Below are positions 20,368 through 29,411 of a DNA stretch of 64,000 bases, piece after piece. Origin of the DNA: Xenorhabdus sp. IM139775 (GTDB taxonomy: Bacteria; Pseudomonadota; Gammaproteobacteria; Enterobacterales; Enterobacteriaceae). A model generated the notes under the pieces. That model saw only the letters and a program-made list of their open reading frames with translations. It was not told the DNA's origin and did no database searches. The DNA is taken from positions 61,836 to 125,835 of the forward strand of contig NZ_JAQRFK010000001.1 of the NCBI RefSeq assembly GCF_028598745.1. The letters run 5' to 3'. The position numbers and the translations under genes are program-made. Within the stretch, counting starts at the first letter, position 1, and every line of letters begins with the position of its first letter.

Positions 20368-20393
20368 CATCACCTCCCCGCAGGGAGGTGATG
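20368..20393 (-). other. Hairpin between hcp and fha
   Basis: Perfect 11-bp stem CATCACCTCCC / GGGAGGTGATG with a CGCA loop, 37 bp after the hcp stop in the direction of transcription. There is no T run. It may protect the 3' end of the hcp message or attenuate read-through, so that Hcp is made in excess of the downstream proteins. Confidence 0.6.
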
Positions 20394-20429
20394 GGTAGTA
20401 TGTTATATAAGTAAAATATATAACTATGA

Positions 20430-20915
20430 CTATTCAATGGTCTGCAATTGAAGATCCCAAGTCCAGGTGACTTCAGCTTGTGGCTTACCGGTATAATCTG
20501 CGGGTGTGTAGCCGGCTTTAATTTTTTGCGGTCTTACGGCAAGCACTGCGGAATTATCGGAAGGTTGTCCATTACTGATCTCAGTAATATAAGTATTGGT
20601 TAATGTATATTTAGCCCATATTTTAGGATCCTTATCTCCAACGGCATGAAGCATATCAATCTCTATTGTCGCAATATGTTTACCAAGGATAGCGTATTGT
20701 TGTAAAGTCACTAACGCCTTGTCATAATTAATATTAAGAGCTAATTGACGTAAAATACCTTTACCTGAACCGAAAGACTGTACGTTGAGATCAGTAGCAG
20801 TAGAATTTATTATGCCGAAGCTAAAGAATTGAAGGCCGACCCAATCTTCATGACCTTTAGCTTTTGATTCTCCCGTAATTCCATCGAATTTAACGAAAGC
20901 ATTATTTTCGTACAT
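20430..20915 (-). CDS. tssD: Hcp (TssD), T6SS tube protein of the main operon
   Basis: 161-aa tube-forming protein. MYENNAFVKFDGITGESKAKGHEDWVGL opens the sequence, followed by FSFGIINS, the loop AILGKHIATIEIDMLHA, and the C-terminal TWTWDLQLQT. These fit the Hcp3/EvpC-like subfamily rather than the Hcp1 type at 10568. It is set off by a 158-bp leader after tssC and a hairpin before fha, so it may be independently boosted. No extension domain. Confidence 0.9.
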   Translation of the reverse strand: MYENNAFVKFDGITGESKAKGHEDWVGLQFFSFGIINSTATDLNVQSFGSGKGILRQLALNINYDKALVTLQQYAILGKHIATIEIDMLHAVGDKDPKIWAKYTLTNTYITEISNGQPSDNSAVLAVRPQKIKAGYTPADYTGKPQAEVTWTWDLQLQTIE

Positions 20916-21073
20916 AGTTACACCTCAAATATTGTTTATTATAAAAATAATGATCAATCAATAATATTGAATGCAGGATAATGTATTTGGTTGTTTTGGT
21001 AACAGTGATATATTGATGGAAAGTCATAAATCATCATATTATGACAGGGAGTGGTTTTGCTGATAGGAGAAAA

Positions 21074-22576
21074 CTAGGTGCCTTTTAATGAAGGCAATCT
21101 TGATACTAGACGTAAAGAAACGGTTAATCCTTCTAATTGATAATGGGGACGCAGGAAGAATTTAGCGTGATAATATCCCGGGTTACCGGGGATTTCTTCT
21201 ACTTGAACTTCTGCGGCTGCCAACGGTTTTCGTGCTTTGGTTCCTTGGGAAGAGTTTGCAGGATCACCATCAACATAATTAATTATCCACTTATTGAGCC
21301 AGTTTTCCATGTCATCGCGTTCCTGAAATGTTCCGATTTTGTCGCGCACAATACATTTCAGGTAATGGGCAAAACGGCAGCAGGCAAATAAATAGGGTAG
21401 ACGGGCTGAAAGATTCGCGTTGGCGGTAGCATCGGGGTCATAATATTCCGCCGATTTTTGCAGGGATTGTGCGCCAATAAAGGCGGCCATGTCGGTGTTT
21501 TTGCGATGCAATAATGGAATAAACCCATTTTTTGCCAACTCTGCCTCACGGCGATCGCTAATGGCTATCTCAGTGGGGCATTTCATGTCCACGCCGCCAT
21601 CATCAGAGGGAAATGTGTAGCAAGGCAAATTTTCGACAATCCCGCCGGATTCTACGCCACGGATAGATGTACACCAACCATACAATTTAAATGAACGGTT
21701 GATATTCACCGCCATGGCATAAGCGGCATTGGCCCAGGTATAGTTACTGTGGGTCGGGCCTTCGGTCACCTCCTCAAAATTAAAATTATCAACAGGGTTT
21801 GTTTTATTACCATAAGGCAGACGTGAGAGAAAACGGGGTAACGTCAATCCCAGATAACGCACATCTTCAGAATCACGTAAACTGCGCCAAGGGGCATATT
21901 CCGTATTCTGGAAAACTTTGGTCAGATCGCGTGGATTCGATAACTCTTGCCAGGATTCCATCTGTATCACACTGGGCGCCGCCCCTGAAATAAACGGGCA
22001 ATGTGCCGCGGCACTAATTTGGGATATCTCACGCAAAAGTTCAACATCGGGTGCGGTGTGATCGAAATAATAATCGCCGATAAGGCAACCAAAAGGCTCA
22101 CCACCAAACTGACCATATTCCGCTTCATAGATCTTTTTAAAGATAGGGCTTTGATCCCAACTGACGCCTTTGAAGCGTTTTAACGTACTACCTAACTCTT
22201 TTTTGGAAATGCACATCATGCGGATTTTTAACATTTCATCCGTTTCTGTGTTATTGACCAGATAGTGTAACCCACGCCAAGCCCCTTCCAAGGATTGGAA
22301 TTCATCATGATGCAGAATGTGATTAATTTGCTGTGATAGTTTCTTATCGATTTCGGTAATGAGGGCTTGAATGGTTCGGTAGGTATCACCGGAGATCGTT
22401 ACCGTATTTTCCAGCGCCTGTTGTGCCAGTGTTGCTACTGCGCTTTCAACCGCACTTCGTGTCTGGTCGTTTTGTGGACGAAATTCTTTATTCAGCAATA
22501 CACCCAGTTCATCAGGCGTATACTCTTTCGGAGCCTGTTCTTGCTGAAGTTCAGTGTCTTGTTCAGTTGTGCTCAT
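21074..22576 (-). CDS. tssC: TssC/VipB, T6SS sheath large subunit
   Basis: 500-aa EvpB/VC_A0108-family protein that polymerises with TssB into the contractile sheath. Clear landmarks are SLEGAWRGLHYLVNNTETDEMLKIR (near residue 90), PFGCLIGDYYFDH, GAAPS, LPRFLSRLPYG and the C-terminal FFLRPHYQLEGLTVSLRLVSRLP. It starts 3 bp after the tssB stop, consistent with coupled 1:1 synthesis. Confidence 0.97.
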   Translation of the reverse strand: MSTTEQDTELQQEQAPKEYTPDELGVLLNKEFRPQNDQTRSAVESAVATLAQQALENTVTISGDTYRTIQALITEIDKKLSQQINHILHHDEFQSLEGAWRGLHYLVNNTETDEMLKIRMMCISKKELGSTLKRFKGVSWDQSPIFKKIYEAEYGQFGGEPFGCLIGDYYFDHTAPDVELLREISQISAAAHCPFISGAAPSVIQMESWQELSNPRDLTKVFQNTEYAPWRSLRDSEDVRYLGLTLPRFLSRLPYGNKTNPVDNFNFEEVTEGPTHSNYTWANAAYAMAVNINRSFKLYGWCTSIRGVESGGIVENLPCYTFPSDDGGVDMKCPTEIAISDRREAELAKNGFIPLLHRKNTDMAAFIGAQSLQKSAEYYDPDATANANLSARLPYLFACCRFAHYLKCIVRDKIGTFQERDDMENWLNKWIINYVDGDPANSSQGTKARKPLAAAEVQVEEIPGNPGYYHAKFFLRPHYQLEGLTVSLRLVSRLPSLKGT

Positions 22577-22579
22577 TCA

Positions 22580-23134
22580 TTACTCCTTATTTTCAGCCTC
22601 TTCGGCGTTAGCATTTTCTGTATTCGCGGAACTGTCACTGTCAGTGGGTTTGGGTGCTTCGGCCAGTGATTTCAACAGGGCAGGATTTTGCAGGATATCG
22701 GCGATCAATTGTTCAGCGCCGCTTTTACCATCCATATAGGATAATAAGTTTGCCAGTTGGGTTCGCGCTTCCAGTAGCCTGGCCAGGGGTTCTACTTTTC
22801 CGGCAATCGCATCAGGCTGAAAATCTTCCATTCTTTCAAAGATTAATTCGACATTCAGTTTTCCGTCATTGGTTAACGTATTGTCTACCTGAAAAGCAGC
22901 ACGAGGCTGTATTGATTTCATGCGCTCATCAAAGTTATCAATATCTATTTCCATGAATTTTCGGTCACTCACTTCCGGTAACGCTTCTAATGGTTTTCCT
23001 GCTAAGTCGCTTACCACCCCCATCACAAACGGTAATTGAATTTTTTGTTCTGAACCATAAAGTTCGACGTCATATTCAATCTGTACGCGTGGAGGACGAT
23101 TCCGGGCAATAAATTTTTGTCCACTGGATTTCAT
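22580..23134 (-). CDS. tssB: TssB/VipA, T6SS sheath small subunit
   Basis: 184-aa partner of TssC in the sheath; its C-terminal helix is the docking site for ClpV in other systems. MKSSGQKFIARNRPPRVQIEYDVELYGS is the typical N-terminus, and the LPFVMGVVSDLAG block is conserved. The start at 23134 is preceded by GGAG; a longer in-frame reading back to 23242 runs through an ERIC-like repeat and is rejected. An acidic Ser/Asn/Glu tail follows residue 160. Confidence 0.96.
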   Translation of the reverse strand: MKSSGQKFIARNRPPRVQIEYDVELYGSEQKIQLPFVMGVVSDLAGKPLEALPEVSDRKFMEIDIDNFDERMKSIQPRAAFQVDNTLTNDGKLNVELIFERMEDFQPDAIAGKVEPLARLLEARTQLANLLSYMDGKSGAEQLIADILQNPALLKSLAEAPKPTDSDSSANTENANAEEAENKE

Positions 23135-23157
23135 GGCAAATTCTCCATTACGGCTAA

Positions 23158-23240
23158 TATACCCGCAAGACGAAATCAGCTTATTATGTCCCTCGCACGG
23201 AGGGGAGATAATAAATACATCTTGAAGAATGACGAGTATC
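23158..23240 (-). repeat. ERIC-like repeat, copy B, between tssA and tssB
   Basis: CCCGCAAGACGAAA, then hairpin TTATTATGTCCC...GGGGAGATAATAA, then TTGAAGAATGACGAGTAT. It aligns with copy C (47599-47702) on both sides of the hairpin. The left terminal part is shortened. It is transcribed as part of the T6SS operon. Confidence 0.75.
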
Positions 23241-23307
23241 ACTAGCTAATTTAATAAGATATGAACGATAAAGAGTTTGATAAGACAGATTGTTCGAGGT
23301 CCGATAA

Positions 23308-24381
23308 TTAATTCGGATCAAAATTATCCAATCGACCCAAAATAATTTCGAGTTGATTTAACCCATCGGGAGCAAGATCATAAACAATGTCAATAAAGCC
23401 ACGATCAATTAACCGTTGAATACGAGTAATCATGAGCGGAGCGGGATGACTGGGTTCATGGATGAGAAAATAGTTTTTAGCCTTTTCCAATAACATGCGT
23501 GCTTCATCTCGGTTGCTGGCTTCAATTTCATGCCAATAAGTAAATACCTTGTTGGTTGAATGGGGTGATGCCGGTGTTTGTTGTTCCGTCATTGCCTGTT
23601 CTGCAAATAATGTCGTTGCTTGAAAATGATGTTGGCTGTCTGACGCCTTGGCATTATCACTTGTTTTTTCGGGCGCAGGACAAAATTCAATTACCTTATT
23701 TAATTGTTTTAATAACCGGGATAATTCAGGAGCATAACTTTCTGATAATTGCTGGCGAATAATGTCGAGTATTGTCATCAAGTAATGTTGAATACGGATG
23801 ATTGCCAGAATTTCAGGGCTATTGGCCTGCTGTTTTAATTCTTCCTGCAATCGGGAACGCCCACCGGTATAGCCATGAATTTCACTGATTGTGCCGTCGA
23901 GCAATGAATAAACTTCCTGCAACGATAATTCTTTCGAAATACTTTTCAGTAGAATAGAGCGTTGTACTTGGTAAGTCAGGGGGGAATCATCCTCAATAGC
24001 CGCAAGGATATTGAGACGAAACAAGGGGTCATACTCTCCCTCAAACTCCAATTTCGGCCACACCTCGTCCCAATAGCGTTCCAGTGTCTGTTGAAGCAAA
24101 TCCAAGCCATCGGCATAGCCACATAATCCCCGAGTTTCCAGCCATGATTGTATTAGCGCAATGATGATACGCAGATCTTTGGTGCGCTTTAACAGGTTAA
24201 TGGCTTGTTTTTCTGCTTGTACCCAATCAGGAGGCTCTGCTGGAATGGTCACATCACCAAATTGCTGTTCTGTTTTTCCATACAGGGATTGCTCCAATGC
24301 CATAAATTCAGGGTCATACTCCAGATCCTCCCCACAAGGCGATTCAATACTGATGGGTTCGAGTAAGGCGTCGATGTTCAT
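23308..24381 (-). CDS. tssA: TssA, T6SS assembly/cap protein
   Basis: 357 aa. The N-terminal ImpA domain shows PISIESPCGEDLEYDPEF (residues about 10-27), PPDWVQAEKQAINLLKRTKDLRI and LCGYADGLDLLQQTLERYWDEVWP. The conserved C-terminal helix block DEARMLLEKAKNYFLIHEPSHPAPLMITR ends the protein, so it is the short TssA class with a compact C-terminal domain. TssA guides sheath and tube polymerisation from the baseplate. The 173-bp gap to tssB holds an ERIC-like repeat. Confidence 0.93.
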   Translation of the reverse strand: MNIDALLEPISIESPCGEDLEYDPEFMALEQSLYGKTEQQFGDVTIPAEPPDWVQAEKQAINLLKRTKDLRIIIALIQSWLETRGLCGYADGLDLLQQTLERYWDEVWPKLEFEGEYDPLFRLNILAAIEDDSPLTYQVQRSILLKSISKELSLQEVYSLLDGTISEIHGYTGGRSRLQEELKQQANSPEILAIIRIQHYLMTILDIIRQQLSESYAPELSRLLKQLNKVIEFCPAPEKTSDNAKASDSQHHFQATTLFAEQAMTEQQTPASPHSTNKVFTYWHEIEASNRDEARMLLEKAKNYFLIHEPSHPAPLMITRIQRLIDRGFIDIVYDLAPDGLNQLEIILGRLDNFDPN

Positions 24382-24485
24382 AATAACCTGCTGCCCTTAT
24401 TGATGGTTGAATATGCCACTTAAATAACACGCCAAAATTGTTGTTTTGCGTGTGTCGCTATGATGAAAACTGCTTTAATTTCTTC

Positions 24486-27400
24486 TCAATTCATTAGACT
24501 GGGACAAGTGAAATGGGGAAGTTGAAACGGGCTGAAAATACTGTTTGGGATAAATTCCAATGAAATATGATGACCCTGAATTTTAAATGTCACACTGCGT
24601 TTTACATTATTATCGGTGGCTGGATTGCGTGTGGCGAATTGCTCATGGTCGATTAGGCGATTTAATGCCCACGGACCGGAAGTGATTAAACTTGCGGTTG
24701 TACCATCTTCTAAATTCAATTGGATACGCACCTGATTATTACCATTGGGGCCGGGCCAATTGAGTAACTGTGAAACTTGTGGGCCGTGGCTATATTGCAA
24801 TTGTTGGCCGTCAACATCCAGGATCATGCTTAATATCTCTTTATCCATACCCATGGTACGCACGATGACACGGAATGAAGGGATATTCGAGCCACTGCTG
24901 AACAAGGTATCCCGGATAATCCGGGCTTGTTGGAATGGCTTGAGGAAACTTTCATTGCCCGGCAACGCTTTGCCATCCATTCCCGGAATAAAGCGCCAAT
25001 TGGCGTGAGAAGTATCGACTTTCCCCATGAGATTTTTCTGGAAGAAGCTGTCCATGATACCCGTTTGTGGCGCAAACATGCGGGCCATATCATCCGGTTT
25101 TATATCGTTTTTTATATCGCCCATTGCCTGTTGTGTCAGCGGATAGCGGTTGGCGATAGCCTGCTGGCAAAAACTTCGGACGTCGGCGTTCAGTTGCTGA
25201 TTGAGACTCTTTACGTTACTGGATTGTGTATCGCTGCTGGCACCCACGGCCAGGGAAGAAATGATGTTATTAAATGGCACCGGCAGATGCGCCGCTGTTG
25301 TTTGGAGTTGTGTGATAATTTTATCCGGGGGTGCCGGTATTCCCATATTGGCCGCATTTTGCACCGAATTGAGATATTCGTGTAATTTGCCGATTTGACT
25401 GAGGATATTATCAAAGGGAATATTTTTATTTTTGTCATCAGAACTTTTTGTCAATGCAACGATTTGGGCAAAATGATCTTTCAGTATTTGTTCTGGTGTG
25501 AGTTGATTATTTTCTGGCAATAATTGATCAGAGACAGTTTTTGTCAATGCCCCCGATTGACGGCTGACCAAATTACCGATTTTTTTATCGAGCTTGCCGG
25601 CATTTAACCCTTCATCCAGATTGACATTTTTACTGATATTAATGAGCAGATTGCGCATGGGGGAAGAATCTGAAGCCAATAACTGGATGATATTGGCGCG
25701 TTGCCCTAAGTTGTCAATATTGTTGAGATGGATGTCGGCCAGAAAACTATCCCATTGTTCAATATAATCACGGATATAAAATTGTCGTACTAAAAGATTA
25801 ATCTCTTTTGGCGTTTGGGTTTCTGTGTCTGGTACTCCGGTATTGTGTACTCCGGTATTGTCTATTCCGGTATAGTGACCCAGTATCCATGTGTTTTGGC
25901 TGTACAACTTATCGATTAAGGTATTGAGTTTTTTACCCGTCCCCATTTGATATCCTGCCGGCGTGAACATGCCCGATATATCGCGAGTGATCGGTGTACC
26001 GTTGATGCGTGAGAAAATCAATCCAGCATCGGGGCCAGCGAGCGTTGCCAAGTTCACTGGCGGTAAATCGGCATTATCCAATAACGCTTGTTTTAAATGG
26101 GTATAAACGAGTTGTGCCGGTGAAATATTGCTGAGTAGTATCTGCTTTTGCCTTATCAGTTGGTTATCACAAAGATAGGGAGACGTAACAACTTGAGACT
26201 CCAGTAATTGACTCAGATGACCATCAATTTGGTGTAATTGCGTTTGTGAGATAGTGAATGTTGAATGTGCCTGCAAATATTGCATGACCCAGTGATGCAA
26301 GAACTGACCGTCATAATGTTGAGCCTGACATAACATCTGATACGCTTTCAATATATTGTAAATGTTATCTGTATTCGTACCGTTGTCTTGGCGTAATTGA
26401 GACGTAATTAATGATACGACCTGTGGCAGCAGTAATGTTTGTAGTGCTTCTGTGTACAGTGTCAAACTGGCATTATTGATTTGCTCTCCGCGATATAGCC
26501 CCATTTGATATGACCAGGGAGGATCATCGAGGGAAAAGAATTGACTTTTTCTCAAATCTGCCACTTTGTTCAAAATAGGCAGCGGGGTATAAATATCAAT
26601 GTCATTAGTGCTCTTTTTTAATTCAGCGGCTTGGCTCAGGATCGGGAAAATTTTATCCTGAACTTCCATCAGGTAATTTTTATTGTTGTTATAGCTGATA
26701 AAAAACAGGCTAATGATTAACCCCAGAATCACCACCAAAATGGTATAACCTAATCCCCTTAATAGCCGGTTCCTATAAACCCACCAACGATTTTGACTGG
26801 CAAGCCCCGCTTCTTGAAAGATATTTTCCAGTAAATTTTTCAGGAAATAAGCGTCAGGAGCAGCCGTGGGATCGGATGAAGGTACATTTCCCCATGATAA
26901 TGAACTGCTGTCATTATCTGTCGGCAATTGGAGATCGTGATTAAATTTCTCCATGACTTTGTCAAACGGCGCACCTTCCTGTGTTCCACTCGAGAAATAA
27001 AGTCCGCGTGGTGAATAGGGGATGTCAAACCCTGATTTAGCGAATGCGGTTTCAAGGTATTGTGCTATCAATGGCTGTAATGCAGCGAATTGTTGTGGAA
27101 ACAGGTAACTTTCGGCGCATTGCCGGGGCGCATTCAAGTGCAATAAAATATGGGGTAATTCTGCATCTAATCGTTCTTGCAACAAACGATACTGTTGTTC
27201 AAAAACGGCGTTCAGATCCCAGTCGGTTTTATTCCATGGAAAGTTGAAACCCCAGATTTGATCGCGTTGTGCCTTGTCGAAATGGCTAAAATACGCACTA
27301 AACCCTTTCAGTTGATCAGCTTTGGTGATGATGACATAAATGGGAAACTGGATCTTGCACTGGGTATGTAATTCTGACAACCGCCTGCGTAATAAATAAG

Positions 27401-28151
27401 CGTGTTGATCAAGCGCTTTCTTGGATGGATTGAATAAATCTTCCACGCTAATGGTCACAATGACACCATTCAGCGGCTGGCGTGTGCGATATTTTTTCAA
27501 CAAATCAATAAAACATTTCCATTCGCGGGCATCTTGTTCGTGCAGTGTGTCCTGCGTGGTATATCGCCCGCTCGTATCCAGCAGGACAGCGTTGCCGGTA
27601 AACCACCAGTCACAACTATCCGTTCCTTTGATGCTGTTCGGGGTCAAGGTGTTAAAATGATCCGCCAGTGGAAAGTGCAGGCCGGAATTAGCCAGTATCG
27701 TGGTTTTCCCTGAATGAGGGGCACCAATAAGGACATACCACGGTAACTGATAGAGATATTGACGGTTAAAGGGTTTCCAGCGCGGTTTATATTGGGTGTT
27801 CAGGCCATAAAAATAGGCATTTTTTAGTAGTTGCAAGGCATCAGAAAAGTGTTCTGGCAGTGAACCTTGTGCATACTGTAATGGCGCATTTTCGTCATTG
27901 CTTCCGTTTAATGGGGGCGCCGGATTTTTATTCAGCCAAGTCTGGTATAAGTGAGAGGCCAACTGGATAAACAGCCAGATCAGGTATAATGAGGCAATGA
28001 TGACGATGCGTACTGTACTTGATTCAAAAGGTATTGTGTTGCCGATAGCAGTAATAGGGCCAATAAACCAGATAATAGCCGAAACGGCAGTGATCCCGAG
28101 GAAACTCACTATTAGCCGACGGGTAAAAATAGCAAGAATGGCATTCAACAT
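24486..28151 (-). CDS. tssM: TssM/IcmF, T6SS membrane-complex protein
   Basis: 1221-aa inner-membrane protein bridging TssL and the lipoprotein TssJ. Two N-terminal membrane segments (residues about 12-30 and 45-65) precede a cytoplasmic NTPase-like domain with Walker A GAPHSGKTT. A third membrane helix (LGYTILVVILGLIISLFFI, residues about 465-483) leads to a large periplasmic part. The conserved C-terminal beta-domain (FKIQGHHISLEF) ends it. The periplasmic domain contains a 15-bp x3 repeat giving NTGV units (25834-25878). tssM starts 12 bp after tssL. Confidence 0.95.
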   Translation of the reverse strand: MLNAILAIFTRRLIVSFLGITAVSAIIWFIGPITAIGNTIPFESSTVRIVIIASLYLIWLFIQLASHLYQTWLNKNPAPPLNGSNDENAPLQYAQGSLPEHFSDALQLLKNAYFYGLNTQYKPRWKPFNRQYLYQLPWYVLIGAPHSGKTTILANSGLHFPLADHFNTLTPNSIKGTDSCDWWFTGNAVLLDTSGRYTTQDTLHEQDAREWKCFIDLLKKYRTRQPLNGVIVTISVEDLFNPSKKALDQHAYLLRRRLSELHTQCKIQFPIYVIITKADQLKGFSAYFSHFDKAQRDQIWGFNFPWNKTDWDLNAVFEQQYRLLQERLDAELPHILLHLNAPRQCAESYLFPQQFAALQPLIAQYLETAFAKSGFDIPYSPRGLYFSSGTQEGAPFDKVMEKFNHDLQLPTDNDSSSLSWGNVPSSDPTAAPDAYFLKNLLENIFQEAGLASQNRWWVYRNRLLRGLGYTILVVILGLIISLFFISYNNNKNYLMEVQDKIFPILSQAAELKKSTNDIDIYTPLPILNKVADLRKSQFFSLDDPPWSYQMGLYRGEQINNASLTLYTEALQTLLLPQVVSLITSQLRQDNGTNTDNIYNILKAYQMLCQAQHYDGQFLHHWVMQYLQAHSTFTISQTQLHQIDGHLSQLLESQVVTSPYLCDNQLIRQKQILLSNISPAQLVYTHLKQALLDNADLPPVNLATLAGPDAGLIFSRINGTPITRDISGMFTPAGYQMGTGKKLNTLIDKLYSQNTWILGHYTGIDNTGVHNTGVPDTETQTPKEINLLVRQFYIRDYIEQWDSFLADIHLNNIDNLGQRANIIQLLASDSSPMRNLLINISKNVNLDEGLNAGKLDKKIGNLVSRQSGALTKTVSDQLLPENNQLTPEQILKDHFAQIVALTKSSDDKNKNIPFDNILSQIGKLHEYLNSVQNAANMGIPAPPDKIITQLQTTAAHLPVPFNNIISSLAVGASSDTQSSNVKSLNQQLNADVRSFCQQAIANRYPLTQQAMGDIKNDIKPDDMARMFAPQTGIMDSFFQKNLMGKVDTSHANWRFIPGMDGKALPGNESFLKPFQQARIIRDTLFSSGSNIPSFRVIVRTMGMDKEILSMILDVDGQQLQYSHGPQVSQLLNWPGPNGNNQVRIQLNLEDGTTASLITSGPWALNRLIDHEQFATRNPATDNNVKRSVTFKIQGHHISLEFIPNSIFSPFQLPHFTCPSLMN
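25834..25878 (+). repeat. 15-bp x3 tandem repeat inside tssM
   Basis: Units ACTCCGGTATTGTGT, ACTCCGGTATTGTCT and ATTCCGGTATAGTGA. The coding strand reads YTGID NTGVH NTGVP near residue 763, in a probable loop of the periplasmic domain. Confidence 0.85.
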
Positions 28152-28163
28152 AGTTCATTTATC

Positions 28164-29381
28164 TCACTTCGTCTGATTAACAGGAGAGACTAACAGTATG
28201 ATTTCGACCCGCCGGTTTTTAGCTCGATGACTTGGCGTATCGTTTGGCAATAGGGGATTGTTGTCTCCCCGGCCTTCTGTACTTATCCGTTCGGGATGAT
28301 CCAGATATTTTTGCAGTTCTCTTTTTACTGATTTGGCTCTGGCGAGTGATAGCGCATAGTTGGATGAAAAACTGGGGCTATTAATGGGAACATTATCGGT
28401 ATAACCGATAATTAAAATTTTCCCCTTGATATTGTTGATTATCTCAGCAATGTGTTTGATGGCACTGAGATAACTGTTTTTAATTTGAGTGGAACCCGTG
28501 TTGAACAACCCATCGCCTTTTAAGGTGATAACACTCCGATCGGCTGAATCTGTGACATTCAGTAATCCCGCCGCATTTTCATGTCTCAGGCTATCTTGCA
28601 GATTTAAGGTCGGCGGCATGAAAGAAGAGATGCGATCATTGACTGACACATTCGGCAAATTGATTTGATATATTTTCGTCAGAACGGGGCTGGTGATATT
28701 TTCCAATTGCCAATTCAGGCCGATATACAAAATACAGGCAACAAAACTGACTATTGCGATATAAGTCCAAATTGGGAAGGACGAATGCCTGAGTTTGTTT
28801 GGGGCGACGATCCTTTCCAGTGCCGGTGAGAGTTCAGGGGGATAGTTGCCACGAATCGAATGGATTAATTGAAACAGACGCTGTTTCAGGGTTTCCAGTT
28901 GGGATCGCCCATTATCCGTGACCCGGTAACGTCCTTCGAATCCAAGCTGGAGACAATAATTAATCAGTTCCAGCAACAACAGATTCTCTTGGGGTTTTTG
29001 GGATAGCGTGGCTAATAACTGGAAAAATTTCTCACCTCCCCAAGTTTCATTATGAAACGTCACCAACAATCCACTGCCAGACCAGACACTGCGAACGCCC
29101 CAAGGTGTCAGTGCCGCAGCTTCATCCAATGCGGTACAGAGGCAGTAGCGGGCACCGATAATGACTTCATAAGGCAATTTGGCATATTGACATTGCAGTT
29201 CAAAGCTGCAAATTTCGTCGATCAATTTTTGCCGTAAATCGGTGGGGTTCGGGTGCCCGGTATAATGGCGGATCTGGGGAATACTATTTAACAGGGGATT
29301 TGCGGCCGTGACTAATGGGTTATCCTGTGTATCGCCAGAAAGCACAATATGCCTATTTGGGGTCTCTTTTTTCTGGATCAT
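28164..29381 (-). CDS. tssL: TssL/DotU with C-terminal OmpA-like peptidoglycan-binding domain
   Basis: 405 aa. The DotU part (residues about 35-190) has YCLCTALDEAAALTPWG and TWGGEKFFQLLATL. A single membrane helix (residues about 207-225, WTYIAIVSFVACILYIGL) leads to an OmpA/MotB domain (about 275-400) with GYTDNVPINSPSFSSNYALSLARAKSVKREL and SHRAKNRRVEI. The fused domain anchors the membrane complex to the cell wall without a separate TagL. Located between tssK and tssM. Confidence 0.95.
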   Translation of the reverse strand: MIQKKETPNRHIVLSGDTQDNPLVTAANPLLNSIPQIRHYTGHPNPTDLRQKLIDEICSFELQCQYAKLPYEVIIGARYCLCTALDEAAALTPWGVRSVWSGSGLLVTFHNETWGGEKFFQLLATLSQKPQENLLLLELINYCLQLGFEGRYRVTDNGRSQLETLKQRLFQLIHSIRGNYPPELSPALERIVAPNKLRHSSFPIWTYIAIVSFVACILYIGLNWQLENITSPVLTKIYQINLPNVSVNDRISSFMPPTLNLQDSLRHENAAGLLNVTDSADRSVITLKGDGLFNTGSTQIKNSYLSAIKHIAEIINNIKGKILIIGYTDNVPINSPSFSSNYALSLARAKSVKRELQKYLDHPERISTEGRGDNNPLLPNDTPSHRAKNRRVEIILLVSPVNQTK

Positions 29382-29411
29382 ATAAGCGGCTACTCCTATT
29401 AGCGCTAACGT

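Noticed and set aside
22580..23242. Longer tssB reading starting at 23242
   Set aside because: The extra 36 residues are translated from an ERIC-like repeat; ATG at 23134 has GGAG and the family N-terminus.
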